Of a DNA stretch of 64,000 nucleotides, positions 8,825-17,020 are shown piece by piece. Position 1 is the first letter of the stretch. The number at the start of each line of letters is the position of its first letter. The DNA is taken from assembly GCF_003387475.1 (NCBI RefSeq), contig NZ_QUNO01000003.1:248001-312000 (forward strand). The letters are read 5' to 3'. The notes beneath the pieces are model-generated. The model ran no database searches and had not been told where the DNA came from. It saw only the letters and a list, made by a program, of their open reading frames with translations. This DNA comes from Kutzneria buriramensis. GTDB lineage: Bacteria; Actinomycetota; Actinomycetes; Mycobacteriales; Pseudonocardiaceae. Made by a program: the position numbers and the translations under genes.

Positions 8825-9445
8825 TCACAGCGCCGCGTGCTTCGCGTCCAATGTCGTCAGCAGCGCCTCCAGGGTCAGCTCGAAGCTGTCGTTGTCCACC
8901 TCCTCGGCGTGCTGCCGCAGCAGGTGCGCCTGGTTCAGGTGCGGGTAGCGCTCGACGTAGAGCTGGGCGTCGTCGGAGAAGCCGGCCGCGAACGAGCTGG
9001 TGGCGGCGCCGATGACGATGTACTTCACGGCCGCGCCGATCATCGTCGCCTCGCGCGGCGGCCAGCCCGCGCCGACCAGCGCGCCGTGCACGGCGTCGGC
9101 CATCCGCAGCGACGCGTCCCGCCGGGCGGGTCCACGTGCGACGAACGGAACCATGTTCGGGTGCTCGGCCAGCACGGCCCGGTACGAGCGGGCCCAGGCC
9201 GCCAGTCCCGGCCGCCAGCCGTCGGCGAAGCCCGTGACGTCGACGCGCCCGATGATCTCGTTGGCGATGTCGTTGAGCAGGTCGTCCTTGGCCGGCACGT
9301 GGCTGTAGAGGGAGGCCGCCCGGACGCCGAGCTCGGTCGCCAGCCGGCGCATCGACAGCGCCTCCAGGCCGTCGACGTCGACCAGCGCGAGCGCCGCCGC
9401 GCGGATCCGCGCCGGGCTCAGGATCGGGGTGTGTGGCCTTGGCAT
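8825..9445 (-). CDS. TetR-family transcriptional regulator
   Basis: A 206-residue TetR protein: the helix-turn-helix covers residues about 12-58 (ALALVDVDGLEALSMRRLATELGV then SLYSHVPAKDDLL), followed by a TetR_C-type ligand domain. ATG 9445 has AGGAGG five bases upstream. It is divergent from an acyl-CoA dehydrogenase gene; the 59-base gap holds a 23-base palindrome, so autoregulation and control of the dehydrogenase-hydratase operon, probably in response to an acyl-CoA, is the natural reading (inference from context). Confidence 0.88.
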   Translation of the reverse strand: MPRPHTPILSPARIRAAALALVDVDGLEALSMRRLATELGVRAASLYSHVPAKDDLLNDIANEIIGRVDVTGFADGWRPGLAAWARSYRAVLAEHPNMVPFVARGPARRDASLRMADAVHGALVGAGWPPREATMIGAAVKYIVIGAATSSFAAGFSDDAQLYVERYPHLNQAHLLRQHAEEVDNDSFELTLEALLTTLDAKHAAL

Positions 9446-9466
9446 CGGCACCTCCTGGGCGTACAT

Positions 9467-9489
9467 TAAAACTAACAGCGTTCGGTTTA
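9467..9489. promoter_or_regulatory. Candidate TetR operator in the divergent promoter
   Basis: TAAAACTAAC (9467-9476) and GTTCGGTTTA (9480-9489) are inverted repeats matching at 8 of 10 positions around a 3-base centre. The site lies midway between the starts of the TetR gene (9445) and the acyl-CoA dehydrogenase gene (9505), where a TetR dimer would block both promoters. Its AT-rich arms stand out in a window this GC-rich. Confidence 0.65.
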
Positions 9490-9504
9490 CGCCAGGGAGT
9501 GCCG

Positions 9505-10689
9505 GTGGACTTCTCACTCAGCGACGAGCAGCGGGAGATCAGGGACTGGGTGCGCACCTTCGTGCGCAAGGAGGTCATGCCGCTGGAACCCGAGGTGCTG
9601 CGGCGGGAGCGCGCCGGCCAGCGGGGCTTCACCGCCGAGGAGTCGCGGGCGCTTCAGCTCAAGGCCAAGGAGGCCGGGTTCTGGGGCGTGCTGACGCCGC
9701 AGGAGTACGGCGGCATGGGCCTGGACGCCGTCACCGCCGCCCTGATCGAGGCCGAGCTGGGCCGCTCGTTCGTGCCGTTCTACCTGGGCGGCAAGGCCGA
9801 CAACATCCTGTTCCACGCCAACGCCAAGCAGCGCGAGCGGTACCTGCTGCCGACCATCGCGGGCGACCGCAAGTCGTGCTTCGCGATCACCGAGCCGGGC
9901 GCCGGCTCGGACGCCCGCAACATCCGCACCTCCGCCCGCAAGGAGGGCACGGAGTGGGTGATCAACGGCGAGAAGACGTTCATCACCGGCGGCAACGAGG
10001 CCGACTTCGTGATGGTCTTCGCCGTGACGGACAAGGCAGCATTGAATTCTGTGGGGGCAGCCGACGGCGGCGTCACCTGCTTCCTCGCCGACCGCGACAC
10101 CGGCTGGAAGTCCGAGTACATCGACACCATGGGCGAGTGGGGCCCGGCGTCGCTGATCTTCGAGGACGTGCGGGTGCCCGAGGAGAACATCCTCGGCGAG
10201 GTCGGGCAGGGCTTCCGGCTGGCCATGCAGTGGATCGGGCAGGGCCGGTACCTGCTGCCCGCGCGGGCCATCGGCGCCACCGAGCGGCTCGTCGAGATGG
10301 CCATCGAGCAGAGCAAGACGCGGGTGACGTTCGGGCAGCCCATCGCCGAGCGTCAGGCCATCCAGTGGATGCTCGCCGACTCCGCCGTGGAGATCGAGGC
10401 GCTGCGCTGGCTCGTGCTGCACGCCGCGTGGCAGGTCGACCAGGGCGTCGATTCCCGCCAGGCGCAGTCGATGGCCAAGCTGTACGGCGGGGTCAAGGCC
10501 AACGAGATCGTCGACCGGGTGCTCCAGATCCACGGCGGCATGGGGTACACCCGGGAGCTGCCGGTCGAGCGGTGGTACCGGGAGCTGCGGCTGCTGCGGA
10601 TCTACGAGGGCACCGACGAGATCCAGCGCCGGACCATCGCGCGCAACCTGCTCAAGGGGCATGCCAAGGTCGGCGGCTACCTCGGGTGA
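9505..10689 (+). CDS. Acyl-CoA dehydrogenase
   Basis: A 394-residue FAD-dependent acyl-CoA dehydrogenase that would introduce an alpha-beta double bond into an acyl-CoA thioester. It begins VDFSLSDEQREIRDWVR, carries the substrate/FAD loop CFAITEPGAGSDA (near residue 125), and ends with the family signature RIYEGTDEIQRRTIARNLL. The near-C-terminal ILQIHGGMGYT-like stretch is typical. GTG 9505 follows CAGGGAG; the apparent upstream extension to 9433 runs through the TetR gene and operator and is unlikely. The hydratase gene overlaps its stop codon, so both are translated together. Confidence 0.9.
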   Translation: MDFSLSDEQREIRDWVRTFVRKEVMPLEPEVLRRERAGQRGFTAEESRALQLKAKEAGFWGVLTPQEYGGMGLDAVTAALIEAELGRSFVPFYLGGKADNILFHANAKQRERYLLPTIAGDRKSCFAITEPGAGSDARNIRTSARKEGTEWVINGEKTFITGGNEADFVMVFAVTDKAALNSVGAADGGVTCFLADRDTGWKSEYIDTMGEWGPASLIFEDVRVPEENILGEVGQGFRLAMQWIGQGRYLLPARAIGATERLVEMAIEQSKTRVTFGQPIAERQAIQWMLADSAVEIEALRWLVLHAAWQVDQGVDSRQAQSMAKLYGGVKANEIVDRVLQIHGGMGYTRELPVERWYRELRLLRIYEGTDEIQRRTIARNLLKGHAKVGGYLG

Positions 10690-11507
10690 TCGACTTCGGC
10701 ATCCTGGGCCGCGTCGAGGCGTGGCGCAAGTCGTGGACCCCCGACGACGTCCTGCGCTACGCCGTCGGCGTCGGCGCCGACGAACTCCCTTTCACCACGG
10801 AGAACTCCGCCGGCGTCGTGTTGCAGGCCCTGCCGACCATGGCGCTGGCGCTGACCCATTTCACCGAGCCCGCACAGGTTTTCGGCGACGTCGACACGAC
10901 CCGGGTGCTCCACGCCGAGCAGTCCCTCGTCGTGCACCGCCCTCTGCCGGTGGCCGGGGAGATCGAGGTCCGCCGCCAGGTCACGGATATTTTCGACAAG
11001 GGCACCGGCGCGTTGATCGTCAGCCGGGTCGACGCCTCGTTGTCGGGTGAGCCCGTCTTCTCCGCGGTGTCATCGGCTTTCCTCCTCGACGAGGGCGGTT
11101 TCGGCGGCTCTCGCGGCAGTTCTGTTCGCGCCGCACTGCCGTCCCGCTCCCCCGACCGTCGCCTGGAGTTCGCCACCGCTGCCAACCAGGCCCTGATCTA
11201 TCGCCTCTCCGGTGACCGCAATCCCCTGCACAGCGACCCCGCCTTCGCCGCCCGCGGCGGTTTGAAGCGGCCCATCCTGCACGGGCTCTGCACGTACGGC
11301 ATCACCTGCCGCCTGCTCGTCGGCGCCTTCTGCGCCGGCGACGCCCACCGCGTTTCGGCCATCGCCGGCCGCTTCACCGCCCCCGTCGTCCCCGGTGACG
11401 TGCTGGTGGTCGAGGCGTGGCAGGAGGATTCCGGCATCGCCTTCCGCACCAGCACCGCCGCCGGCACCGTCGTCATCGACAACGGCCGGCTCACGCTGTC
11501 CGGTTGA
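10686..11507 (+). CDS. MaoC-like enoyl-CoA hydratase (hydratase 2)
   Basis: A 273-residue double-hotdog protein. The C-terminal domain carries the hydratase 2 signature YRLSGDRNPLHSDPAFA (catalytic Asp and His) followed by RPILHGLCTYG. It should add water to a 2-enoyl-CoA, the step following the upstream dehydrogenase. The GTG start overlaps the dehydrogenase TGA by four bases (GTGA), showing translational coupling and placing it under the same TetR control. The last third uses more pyrimidine-rich codons than the dehydrogenase, but no break is visible. Confidence 0.88.
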   Translation: MIDFGILGRVEAWRKSWTPDDVLRYAVGVGADELPFTTENSAGVVLQALPTMALALTHFTEPAQVFGDVDTTRVLHAEQSLVVHRPLPVAGEIEVRRQVTDIFDKGTGALIVSRVDASLSGEPVFSAVSSAFLLDEGGFGGSRGSSVRAALPSRSPDRRLEFATAANQALIYRLSGDRNPLHSDPAFAARGGLKRPILHGLCTYGITCRLLVGAFCAGDAHRVSAIAGRFTAPVVPGDVLVVEAWQEDSGIAFRTSTAAGTVVIDNGRLTLSG

Positions 11508-11575
11508 GCATGATTTGACGTCCACGAGGTCGCACCGCGGCGCCGAGGTCCGCCGCCATCCGCAATCATCTCACG

Positions 11576-12082
11576 ATGGACACCACAGACGTCGACGAAG
11601 CCGGCGGCCGAAACGAGGAGTCGGCACACAAATCCCAGCTGGCGCAACGGGTCAGGGCTCGCCGGGTGGAGATCGACGCCTTCCTCGACCGGGCTCGTCC
11701 GCGCAATTCCCGGCTGGCGGTGACCAGTGTCGTCAGCAGCGCGCTGGCCGCCGTGCTGACCGGCGCGCCGGCCGTCGGCGGCGACGAACTGGCCGGCGCC
11801 GCGCAGAAAATGCTGGGCCTGGGCCAGGAATCGGCGATCTGGCGGACGTTGTGCCTGCTCGCGTTGGCGGCCTCGGTGATCGCGGGGGTCTGCACGAACC
11901 TGACGCGTTCGCAGAACACCGCCGCGCGGATCGGCATCGCCGAGACGGCCAACGCGGAACTGGACAACCTGGAGACTCAGCTCGAACTCGGCCAGCTGAG
12001 ACTGGACGCCGCGCTGAAGCTCTACCAGCAGAGCACCGCCAAGGTGACGTTCATCGACGAGGACCTCGCCCCTCGTCGATAG
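11576..12082 (+). CDS. Small membrane protein with two TM segments and a C-terminal coiled coil
   Basis: A 168-residue protein I do not recognise. A charged N-terminus (to about 45) precedes two hydrophobic segments (about 47-62, LAVTSVVSSALAAVL, and about 100-118, LCLLALAASVIAGVC) and a cytosolic C-terminal helix rich in Leu/Glu/Gln (ELDNLETQLELGQL). The layout resembles SLATT-type effector-associated membrane proteins, but that is a shape comparison only. No clear ribosome site precedes ATG 11576. Its 3' end overlaps the convergent acetyltransferase gene by 32 bases. Confidence 0.6.
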   Translation: MDTTDVDEAGGRNEESAHKSQLAQRVRARRVEIDAFLDRARPRNSRLAVTSVVSSALAAVLTGAPAVGGDELAGAAQKMLGLGQESAIWRTLCLLALAASVIAGVCTNLTRSQNTAARIGIAETANAELDNLETQLELGQLRLDAALKLYQQSTAKVTFIDEDLAPRR

Positions 12083-12527
12083 CCGGCTCGCGTTTGACGG
12101 GGTAGGAGTACATGACCATCTCCACGTACTTGGACACCTTGTCGTAGAAGGGCCGGGAGATCGGGTCGGACTCGGGGGTGTTCCAGTAGAACCGGCCGGC
12201 GCCCTGGTCGGCGGCGTGCCGGGCGAGCCAGTCGAGCAGTTGCCGTCCGACGCCGTGGCGCCGGATGTCCTTGTCCACGAACAGGTCGGCGAGGTAGAGG
12301 GCGGTGGACCGCCAGACGCCGACGTGGAAGTAGTAGTGGGCGATGCCGACCATGCGGCCGTCGATCCGGGCGGCGATGCCGTGGATCTCCGTGGCTGCCA
12401 GGAGACGGCCCCAGACACGGTCGTACGCGTCGTCGGGTTCGGGAGCGTTGAAGTGATCCTTGAAGGCCCGGGTCAGGGTCTCCCACTCGACACGGTCGGA
12501 CGCGACCAGGGGGCTGATCTCCACCAT
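12051..12527 (-). CDS. GNAT-family N-acetyltransferase
   Basis: A 158-residue acetyltransferase using acetyl-CoA. The acetyl-CoA loop region reads VDKDIRRHGVGRQLLDWLARHA (Q/RxxGxG/A at RRHGVG), preceded by the beta-4 strand ALYLADLFV, and the C-terminal FYDKVSKYVEMVMYSYPV is typical of single-domain GNATs. The substrate is unknown. I chose ATG 12527 (MVEISPLVASDRV) because family similarity begins there; ATG 12560 would add 11 residues. Confidence 0.85.
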   Translation of the reverse strand: MVEISPLVASDRVEWETLTRAFKDHFNAPEPDDAYDRVWGRLLAATEIHGIAARIDGRMVGIAHYYFHVGVWRSTALYLADLFVDKDIRRHGVGRQLLDWLARHAADQGAGRFYWNTPESDPISRPFYDKVSKYVEMVMYSYPVKREPAIDEGRGPRR

Positions 12528-12595
12528 GGCGGCGATCCTGCCACACGGCAAGGCATCCACACCGGAACGGGATCACTGTCCACTGAGGACTTTTG

Positions 12596-12928
12596 TCAAC
12601 GACGCGGCCGCCACCACGGTCGGCGCGGCGCCACCAGGTGATTGTTCGAGACGAGCCAAGCGCCGAAGTTGTCGGCGTCCTGGCGCGCCCGCGTGTCGTC
12701 GCGCTTGGGATGGCCGAGCGCGTACTCGGCGAACAGGGGGCCGAAGCGGTCGCCGAGTTCGTCGGCGAGGTCGGGGCGCAGGTTGCGGGTGATCCGGCCA
12801 CGCTTGGCCAGCAGCGCGCGAGCCTGCACGCGGATCCGGTCGGCGTCGAAACCGGCGGGCGTGGGACCGTCGGCGAGCAGCGCCTGGAGCAGCGAAGCCT
12901 GTTGGGCGGCAACAGCTTCCCGGGTCAT
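12596..12928 (-). CDS. Small partner protein of the DUF692/MNIO enzyme (SCO6045-like)
   Basis: A 110-residue, Arg/Ala-rich soluble protein starting [18 protein letters not shown], with [21 protein letters not shown] and [24 protein letters not shown]. In MNIO systems a small partner protein next to the DUF692 enzyme presents the peptide substrate (MbnC for MbnB); the position and coupling here suggest the same job. Its ATG overlaps the DUF692 stop by four bases (ATGA), so it is third in a fully coupled operon. I connect it with the SCO6045-like family from memory; binding function is inferred. Confidence 0.72.
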   Translation of the reverse strand: MTREAVAAQQASLLQALLADGPTPAGFDADRIRVQARALLAKRGRITRNLRPDLADELGDRFGPLFAEYALGHPKRDDTRARQDADNFGAWLVSNNHLVAPRRPWWRPRR

Positions 12929-13731
12929 GACAGCACGGCCCGGATGGCGGCGAGCTCGGCGGCGAGGTCGGCGTCGCTGGGGTAGTCGTCGTCACGCTCC
13001 AGCAGCACGCCGGGCGGGTCGACGCGGGCGCAGAGGTCGCCGAGCAGGTCGAGGACGACGTCGGGCATCGCGTGGGCATGCGTGTCGTGGTACAGACCGT
13101 CCCGCTCGACGCCGCCGGCTACGTGCACGTAAGCCAGGCGCTCCAAGGGAAGCGTGGCGAGGAAGGCAGCGGGGTCGGTACCGATGTTCCGCGCGTTGGC
13201 GTGGAGATTGGCGACGTCGACCAGCAGCCGGCAGTCGGTGCGCTCGACGAGCTCGGCGAGGAACTGGCCCTCGGTGAGCTCGGCGTCGGGCCAGTCGAAC
13301 AGCGCGGCCACGTTCTCCAGGGCCAGCGGCACCGGCAGTTCCCGTTGCGCCTGCCGGACATTGGCCACCAACACGGCCAGCGCGTCACGGGTGCGCGGCA
13401 GCGGCATGAGGTGCCCGGCGTCGAGCCCGCCGGCCCGGACGAAACAGACATGGTCGCTGACCATCGGCGCGTCCAGCGCCTCGGCGACGGCGGCGAGGTG
13501 CTCGACCCGCCGCATGTCCAGCGGCTCGGCCCCGCCGAGGGAGAGGGACACGGCGTGCGGCAGCACCGGCACGCCGCGACCCCGGAGCAGCCGCAGCGAC
13601 GAAGGCAGGTCGCCGGCCATGAGGTTCTCGGCGACCACCTCCACGAAGTCCACATCGGACAGTCGCTCGACGGTCAGATCGATCTCCGGCCGCCACCCGA
13701 TGCCGACCCCGAGCCGCGGACCGGCGCTCAC
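12925..13731 (-). CDS. DUF692 / multinuclear non-heme iron oxidative enzyme (MNIO)
   Basis: A 268-residue TIM-barrel enzyme of the MbnB/TglH family, which uses two or three irons and O2 to rearrange Cys or other residues in ribosomal peptides. Candidate metal ligands are in [57 protein letters not shown] and LLERDDD, so the active site looks intact. GTG 13731 overlaps the TGA of the upstream Gly/Cys-tailed gene by four bases; ATG 13740 is an alternative. The four Cys in the upstream protein's tail are its obvious candidate substrate (inference). Length is normal for the family. Confidence 0.88.
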   Translation of the reverse strand: MSAGPRLGVGIGWRPEIDLTVERLSDVDFVEVVAENLMAGDLPSSLRLLRGRGVPVLPHAVSLSLGGAEPLDMRRVEHLAAVAEALDAPMVSDHVCFVRAGGLDAGHLMPLPRTRDALAVLVANVRQAQRELPVPLALENVAALFDWPDAELTEGQFLAELVERTDCRLLVDVANLHANARNIGTDPAAFLATLPLERLAYVHVAGGVERDGLYHDTHAHAMPDVVLDLLGDLCARVDPPGVLLERDDDYPSDADLAAELAAIRAVLS

Positions 13732-14621
13732 CCGCCGCATCCGCCGCATCCGCCACCTCCGCCGCCGCCACCTCCACAGCCCCCACCGCCACCGCCACCG
13801 CCACAGCCGCCCCCGCCGCCACCACCGATGAAGAAGCCGGCGGCCGCGCCGCTGCTGGTGGCCATCGTCCGTTGCCGGCGGCCCAGCACCTCGGACCTCC
13901 GCAGCGCCTCGGCGATCCGGACGTCCGGGTAGTGGCGGAGCCCGCGCAGCGCGACGGTCGTCGCGACGTCGGGCGACGGCATGCGGCGCAGCTCGCGCAG
14001 TACTCGGCGACCGGTGCCGGTGCACACGCTCCGACGACGGGTGACCACCAGCACGAACAGCAGGATGACCGTCCCGATCAGCGACAGCCACAGGAAGCCG
14101 ACGGGCCGGCTCAGCGAGATGCCGTTCACCAGACGGACGATGCCCACGATCAGCACCCCCAGCGTCGGCACCGCCGCGAGGAGACGGTTGAGCTTCTCCG
14201 CCCGTGGCGACAGCAGCAGCCCCTGTTCGGCCAGCCCGGCGCCGACCTCCCACAGCGCGGTCCGCCGACCCAGGTACTCGATGACGTCCGGGAAGCTGTG
14301 CCCGGCCTGCGTCCGCGCGAGGATGTCGGCGGTGAGCCCGTCGCGGGCCGTCACGGCGCCGGTGGACCGGAGCAGGCCGCCGCTGTCGGCGCGCAGCGCG
14401 CCGGACGCCAGCATGCCCGCGATGGCCGCCTCCACGGCCCGCCCCGGTCCGCCCGCCAGCCAACCCGCGTCGACGGCGGACGGCCGGACGCCGTGAATCG
14501 GATCACCAGCGAGTTTCGGCAGATTTCTGATCACCAGGGCGAGTACGATCGCCGCGCCGATTCCGACGAAATACCATTCCAGGAACTGCGCGCCGGTCAG
14601 TCCCCAAGGATCCGGTCCCAT
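13728..14621 (-). CDS. TIGR04222-type membrane protein with a Gly/Cys-rich C-terminal tail; candidate MNIO substrate
   Basis: A 297-residue protein. The N-terminus [17 protein letters not shown] leads into a membrane segment (about 17-35), matching the TIGR04222 domain; two more hydrophobic segments (about 150-170 and 175-198) lie mid-protein. After FFI near residue 263 the rest is almost pure glycine in the order G7-C-G8-C-G9-C-GG-C-GG-stop, giving four Cys. A repetitive Gly/Cys tail directly coupled to a DUF692 gene suggests a precursor or scaffold whose tail is modified. GGGGTGGG precedes ATG 14621. The 257 bases upstream, to the msrB stop at 14879, hold no gene. Confidence 0.85.
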   Translation of the reverse strand: MGPDPWGLTGAQFLEWYFVGIGAAIVLALVIRNLPKLAGDPIHGVRPSAVDAGWLAGGPGRAVEAAIAGMLASGALRADSGGLLRSTGAVTARDGLTADILARTQAGHSFPDVIEYLGRRTALWEVGAGLAEQGLLLSPRAEKLNRLLAAVPTLGVLIVGIVRLVNGISLSRPVGFLWLSLIGTVILLFVLVVTRRRSVCTGTGRRVLRELRRMPSPDVATTVALRGLRHYPDVRIAEALRRSEVLGRRQRTMATSSGAAAGFFIGGGGGGGCGGGGGGGGCGGGGGGGGGCGGCGG

Positions 14622-14878
14622 TTCCCACCCCCGCAGGCTCGAAAAGCCCCGATCGACGCACCCTGTCGAATGCGCCGAACACCGAGGTCACCGGGTGCGG
14701 CGGCCGACCCCCAGCCGGTCGCAGCACCCGGCGACACCCCCGGTCCCGCCGACTCCTCCCCAGGTGTCGGCGGCGTTTGACGTGTCGCCCCTGTCGCCGC
14801 TGACGACTTCAGGTGCGTGTCATCGTGGGCGCGTGGAAATGCGCAGACAAGGCCTCTTGAGGAAGGCTTAGGGTGGCC

Positions 14879-15313
14879 CTATTGGGCTTCGCCCGTCTGG
14901 GGGACAAGGCGGAGGGAAATGCTGTTGATGCAATACCTCTGGTCCGTCGGCGTCGGGTAGCCCTCGCCCTCGAACACGTGCCCGAGGTGGCTGTGGCAGG
15001 TCGCGCACAGCACCTCGACGCGGACCATACCGAGCTCCCGGTCCTCGCGCAGGATCACCCGGTCGCCGGCCAGCGGCGAGAAGAACGACGGCCAGCCGCA
15101 GTGCGAGTCGAACTTGGTGTCGCTGCGGAACAGCTCCGCGCCGCAGGCGCGGCACTCGTAGACGCCGGTGGTCTTGGTGTCGGTGTACTCGCCGACCCAC
15201 GGCCGTTCGGTGGCCGCCTGGCGCAGGACGGCGTACTCATGCGGGGTGAGCTGCTCGCGCCATTCCTGCTCGGACTTGACGACCTTGGGGGTGGCTCCGA
15301 CGACTGGTTCCAT
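14879..15313 (-). CDS. msrB: Peptide-methionine (R)-S-oxide reductase
   Basis: A 144-residue MsrB, which reduces methionine-R-sulfoxide in oxidised proteins using thioredoxin. The two zinc-binding CxxC pairs (ECRACG and LCATCH) and the catalytic Cys in RYCINS are all present, with the typical HCGWPSFF and GHVFEGEG stretches. Full family length. It lies at one end of the segment that is collinear, from memory, with M. tuberculosis Rv2674 onward. Confidence 0.95.
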   Translation of the reverse strand: MEPVVGATPKVVKSEQEWREQLTPHEYAVLRQAATERPWVGEYTDTKTTGVYECRACGAELFRSDTKFDSHCGWPSFFSPLAGDRVILREDRELGMVRVEVLCATCHSHLGHVFEGEGYPTPTDQRYCINSISLRLVPQTGEAQ

Positions 15314-15335
15314 GCTTCTCAGCTTATGGATTCAG

Positions 15336-16289
15336 TCAGGCCGCGACCATTACGAAGGAAGGACGTAGCTCACCTACGCGTTGCCCGTGCCCCAGCACCG
15401 GCACGTCCGCCACCTCGGCGACGGCGTCGACGTCCACACCGAGCCGGCGCAGGGCCGCGACCAGCACGACCGGCCGGGCGCGGGTGGAGCCGTCGGCGAT
15501 CTTGACGGCCACGGCGGAACCGTCGGGCAGGCCGATCGCGTAGACGCCCTCGGCCCCGTCCTTGGCAACGGCGCCGGGCAGGCCGCGCATCAGGTCCGTG
15601 ACGTCGCGGCCGGTGCCGCCGACCCACTCGGGGTGCCGGCTCATCGCGTCGGCGACGCGACGCTCGTGGGTGCCGGCGGAGGCGGCGGCGAGCCGGCCGA
15701 AGGCTCGGGCCAGGCCGGTCAGGGAGATCGCGAACAGCGGGGCGCCGCAGCCGTCGACGCCGATCGAGCCGACGCGCTCGCCGGACAGGTCCTCCAAGGC
15801 GGCGCGGGCGGCCAACTGGAGCGGGTGGTCGACATCCAGGTAGTCCTCGGTCGACCAGCCGTTGGCGACGCAGGTGGCCAGCATGGCGGCGTGCTTGCCG
15901 GAGCAGTTCATGTAGACCGGGGCACGCCGGCCGCCGGCGGCCAGCAGGTCAGCCATCGCAGCCTCGCCGAGGGGCAGATCGGCGGTGCACTGGAGGGCGT
16001 CCTCGGTCAGGCCGGCGCCCGCGAGGATGCGGCGCACGCCCTCGATGTGGAACGGCTCGCCGGAGTGGCTCGCGCAGGCCAGCGCGAGCAGCTCGCCGTC
16101 GAGGCCGAGGCCGTTGCGGACCATGGCCAGCGCCTGGAACGGCTTGTTGGACGAGCGCGGGTAGGCCAGCGCCTCGGGCTGCCCGACGCCGAACACCAGG
16201 CGACCGTCGGCGTCGACCGCGGCGACCGTGCCGTGGTGCACGGATTCGAGGAAGTCGCCCCGCCACACCTCCGCGACGAGCTCGTGCAT
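15336..16289 (-). CDS. L-asparaginase, thermolabile/asparaginase II type (PF06089)
   Basis: A 317-residue member of the Rhizobium etli ReAV-like asparaginase family, which hydrolyses L-asparagine to aspartate and ammonia. Visible family motifs are PRSSNKPFQA, CASHSGEPFH, NCSGKHAAML (catalytic Ser-Lys) and GVDGCGAP. ATG 16289 has GGAGGAGG seven bases upstream. It is divergent from a GntR/FCD regulator, and a perfect 14-base palindrome lies between the two starts, so it is probably repressed by that regulator in response to a nitrogen or carboxylate ligand (inference). Confidence 0.9.
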   Translation of the reverse strand: MHELVAEVWRGDFLESVHHGTVAAVDADGRLVFGVGQPEALAYPRSSNKPFQALAMVRNGLGLDGELLALACASHSGEPFHIEGVRRILAGAGLTEDALQCTADLPLGEAAMADLLAAGGRRAPVYMNCSGKHAAMLATCVANGWSTEDYLDVDHPLQLAARAALEDLSGERVGSIGVDGCGAPLFAISLTGLARAFGRLAAASAGTHERRVADAMSRHPEWVGGTGRDVTDLMRGLPGAVAKDGAEGVYAIGLPDGSAVAVKIADGSTRARPVVLVAALRRLGVDVDAVAEVADVPVLGHGQRVGELRPSFVMVAA

Positions 16290-16318
16290 GATCCGGCCTC
16301 CTCCACCACGGGTTACAC

Positions 16319-16340
16319 TGCCAACTGTCGACAGTTAACA
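16319..16340. promoter_or_regulatory. Perfect palindromic operator for the GntR/FCD regulator
   Basis: AACTGTCGACAGTT (16323-16336) is a perfect 14-base palindrome, and the symmetry extends outward as TG-N2-core-N2-CA (16319-16340). The core TGTCGACA resembles operators of FCD-type GntR proteins. It sits between the asparaginase start (16289) and the regulator start (16379). Confidence 0.75.
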
Positions 16341-16378
16341 ACTTGCTCGTGGACGTTGTAAAGGCGGATGTTCGTCAC

Positions 16379-17020
16379 ATGATGGTCGACCTCGTGCACA
16401 CCGGCCTGGCCGGCCAGGCCGTGGCCGTGCTGCGGGAGCTGGTGCTGACCGGCGAGATCGCCGCCGGCGAGCGGGTGAACGAGGTCGGCGTGGCCCAGCG
16501 GCTCGGCATCAGCCGGGGCCCGCTGCGGGAGGCCATCCGGCACCTGGCCAGCGAGGGCCTGCTGGTGCTGACCCCCAACCGCGGCGCGCACGTGCCCGTC
16601 ACCGACAACGACGGCGTGCGGGCCCTGTTCGAGCTGCGCTCGGCGCTGGAGTCCGCGGCCGCGCGGCTGGCCGCCGAGCGCCGCACCGACGCCGACCTGG
16701 CCGCGATGAAGGAGGCCAGCGCCGCCTCGCGGGAGGCGTTCGCCACCGGCGAGTTCCCGTACCGGCTGGACCTGGCGTTCCACCGCACGCTGCTCGACGC
16801 CGCCCGCAGCCCCCTGGTCGCCGAGCAGGTACGGCTCGCGCAGCAGCGGGTCATCCTGCTGCGGGCCACCAAGGAGGTCGCCTTCTCGCACGAACGGGCG
16901 TCCCTGGACGACCACGACGCCCTGATCGAGGCCATCACCGCCCACGACGGCGACCGCGCGGGCCAGGTCATGGCCGCGCACCTGGCCCGAGTCCGGGACC
17001 AACTCCTCACCACCAGCTAG
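16379..17020 (+). CDS. GntR-family regulator, FCD (FadR/VanR) subfamily
   Basis: A 213-residue regulator with an N-terminal winged helix (LVLTGEIAAGERVNEVGVAQ, then LGISRGPLREAIRHLASEGL, residues about 15-68) and an all-helical FCD ligand domain whose metal-binding positions are visible as the Asp/His in RLDLAFHRTLLDA and later His residues. It probably controls the divergent asparaginase gene and itself through the palindrome at 16323-16336. ATG 16379 or 16382 is preferred over TTG 16343, which overlaps the operator side. Its 3' end overlaps the convergent CoA-transferase gene by 14 bases. Confidence 0.88.
   Translation: MMVDLVHTGLAGQAVAVLRELVLTGEIAAGERVNEVGVAQRLGISRGPLREAIRHLASEGLLVLTPNRGAHVPVTDNDGVRALFELRSALESAAARLAAERRTDADLAAMKEASAASREAFATGEFPYRLDLAFHRTLLDAARSPLVAEQVRLAQQRVILLRATKEVAFSHERASLDDHDALIEAITAHDGDRAGQVMAAHLARVRDQLLTTS

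Noticed and set aside
9429-11507. Apparent fusion of dehydrogenase-region frame to the hydratase
   Set aside because: The first two thirds are off-frame; the hydratase has its own GTG at 10686 that overlaps the dehydrogenase stop.
13072-13932. Plus-strand frame with a long run of prolines opposite the Gly/Cys tail
   Set aside because: It is the reverse complement of the glycine repeat and the DUF692 gene; no ribosome site or domain.
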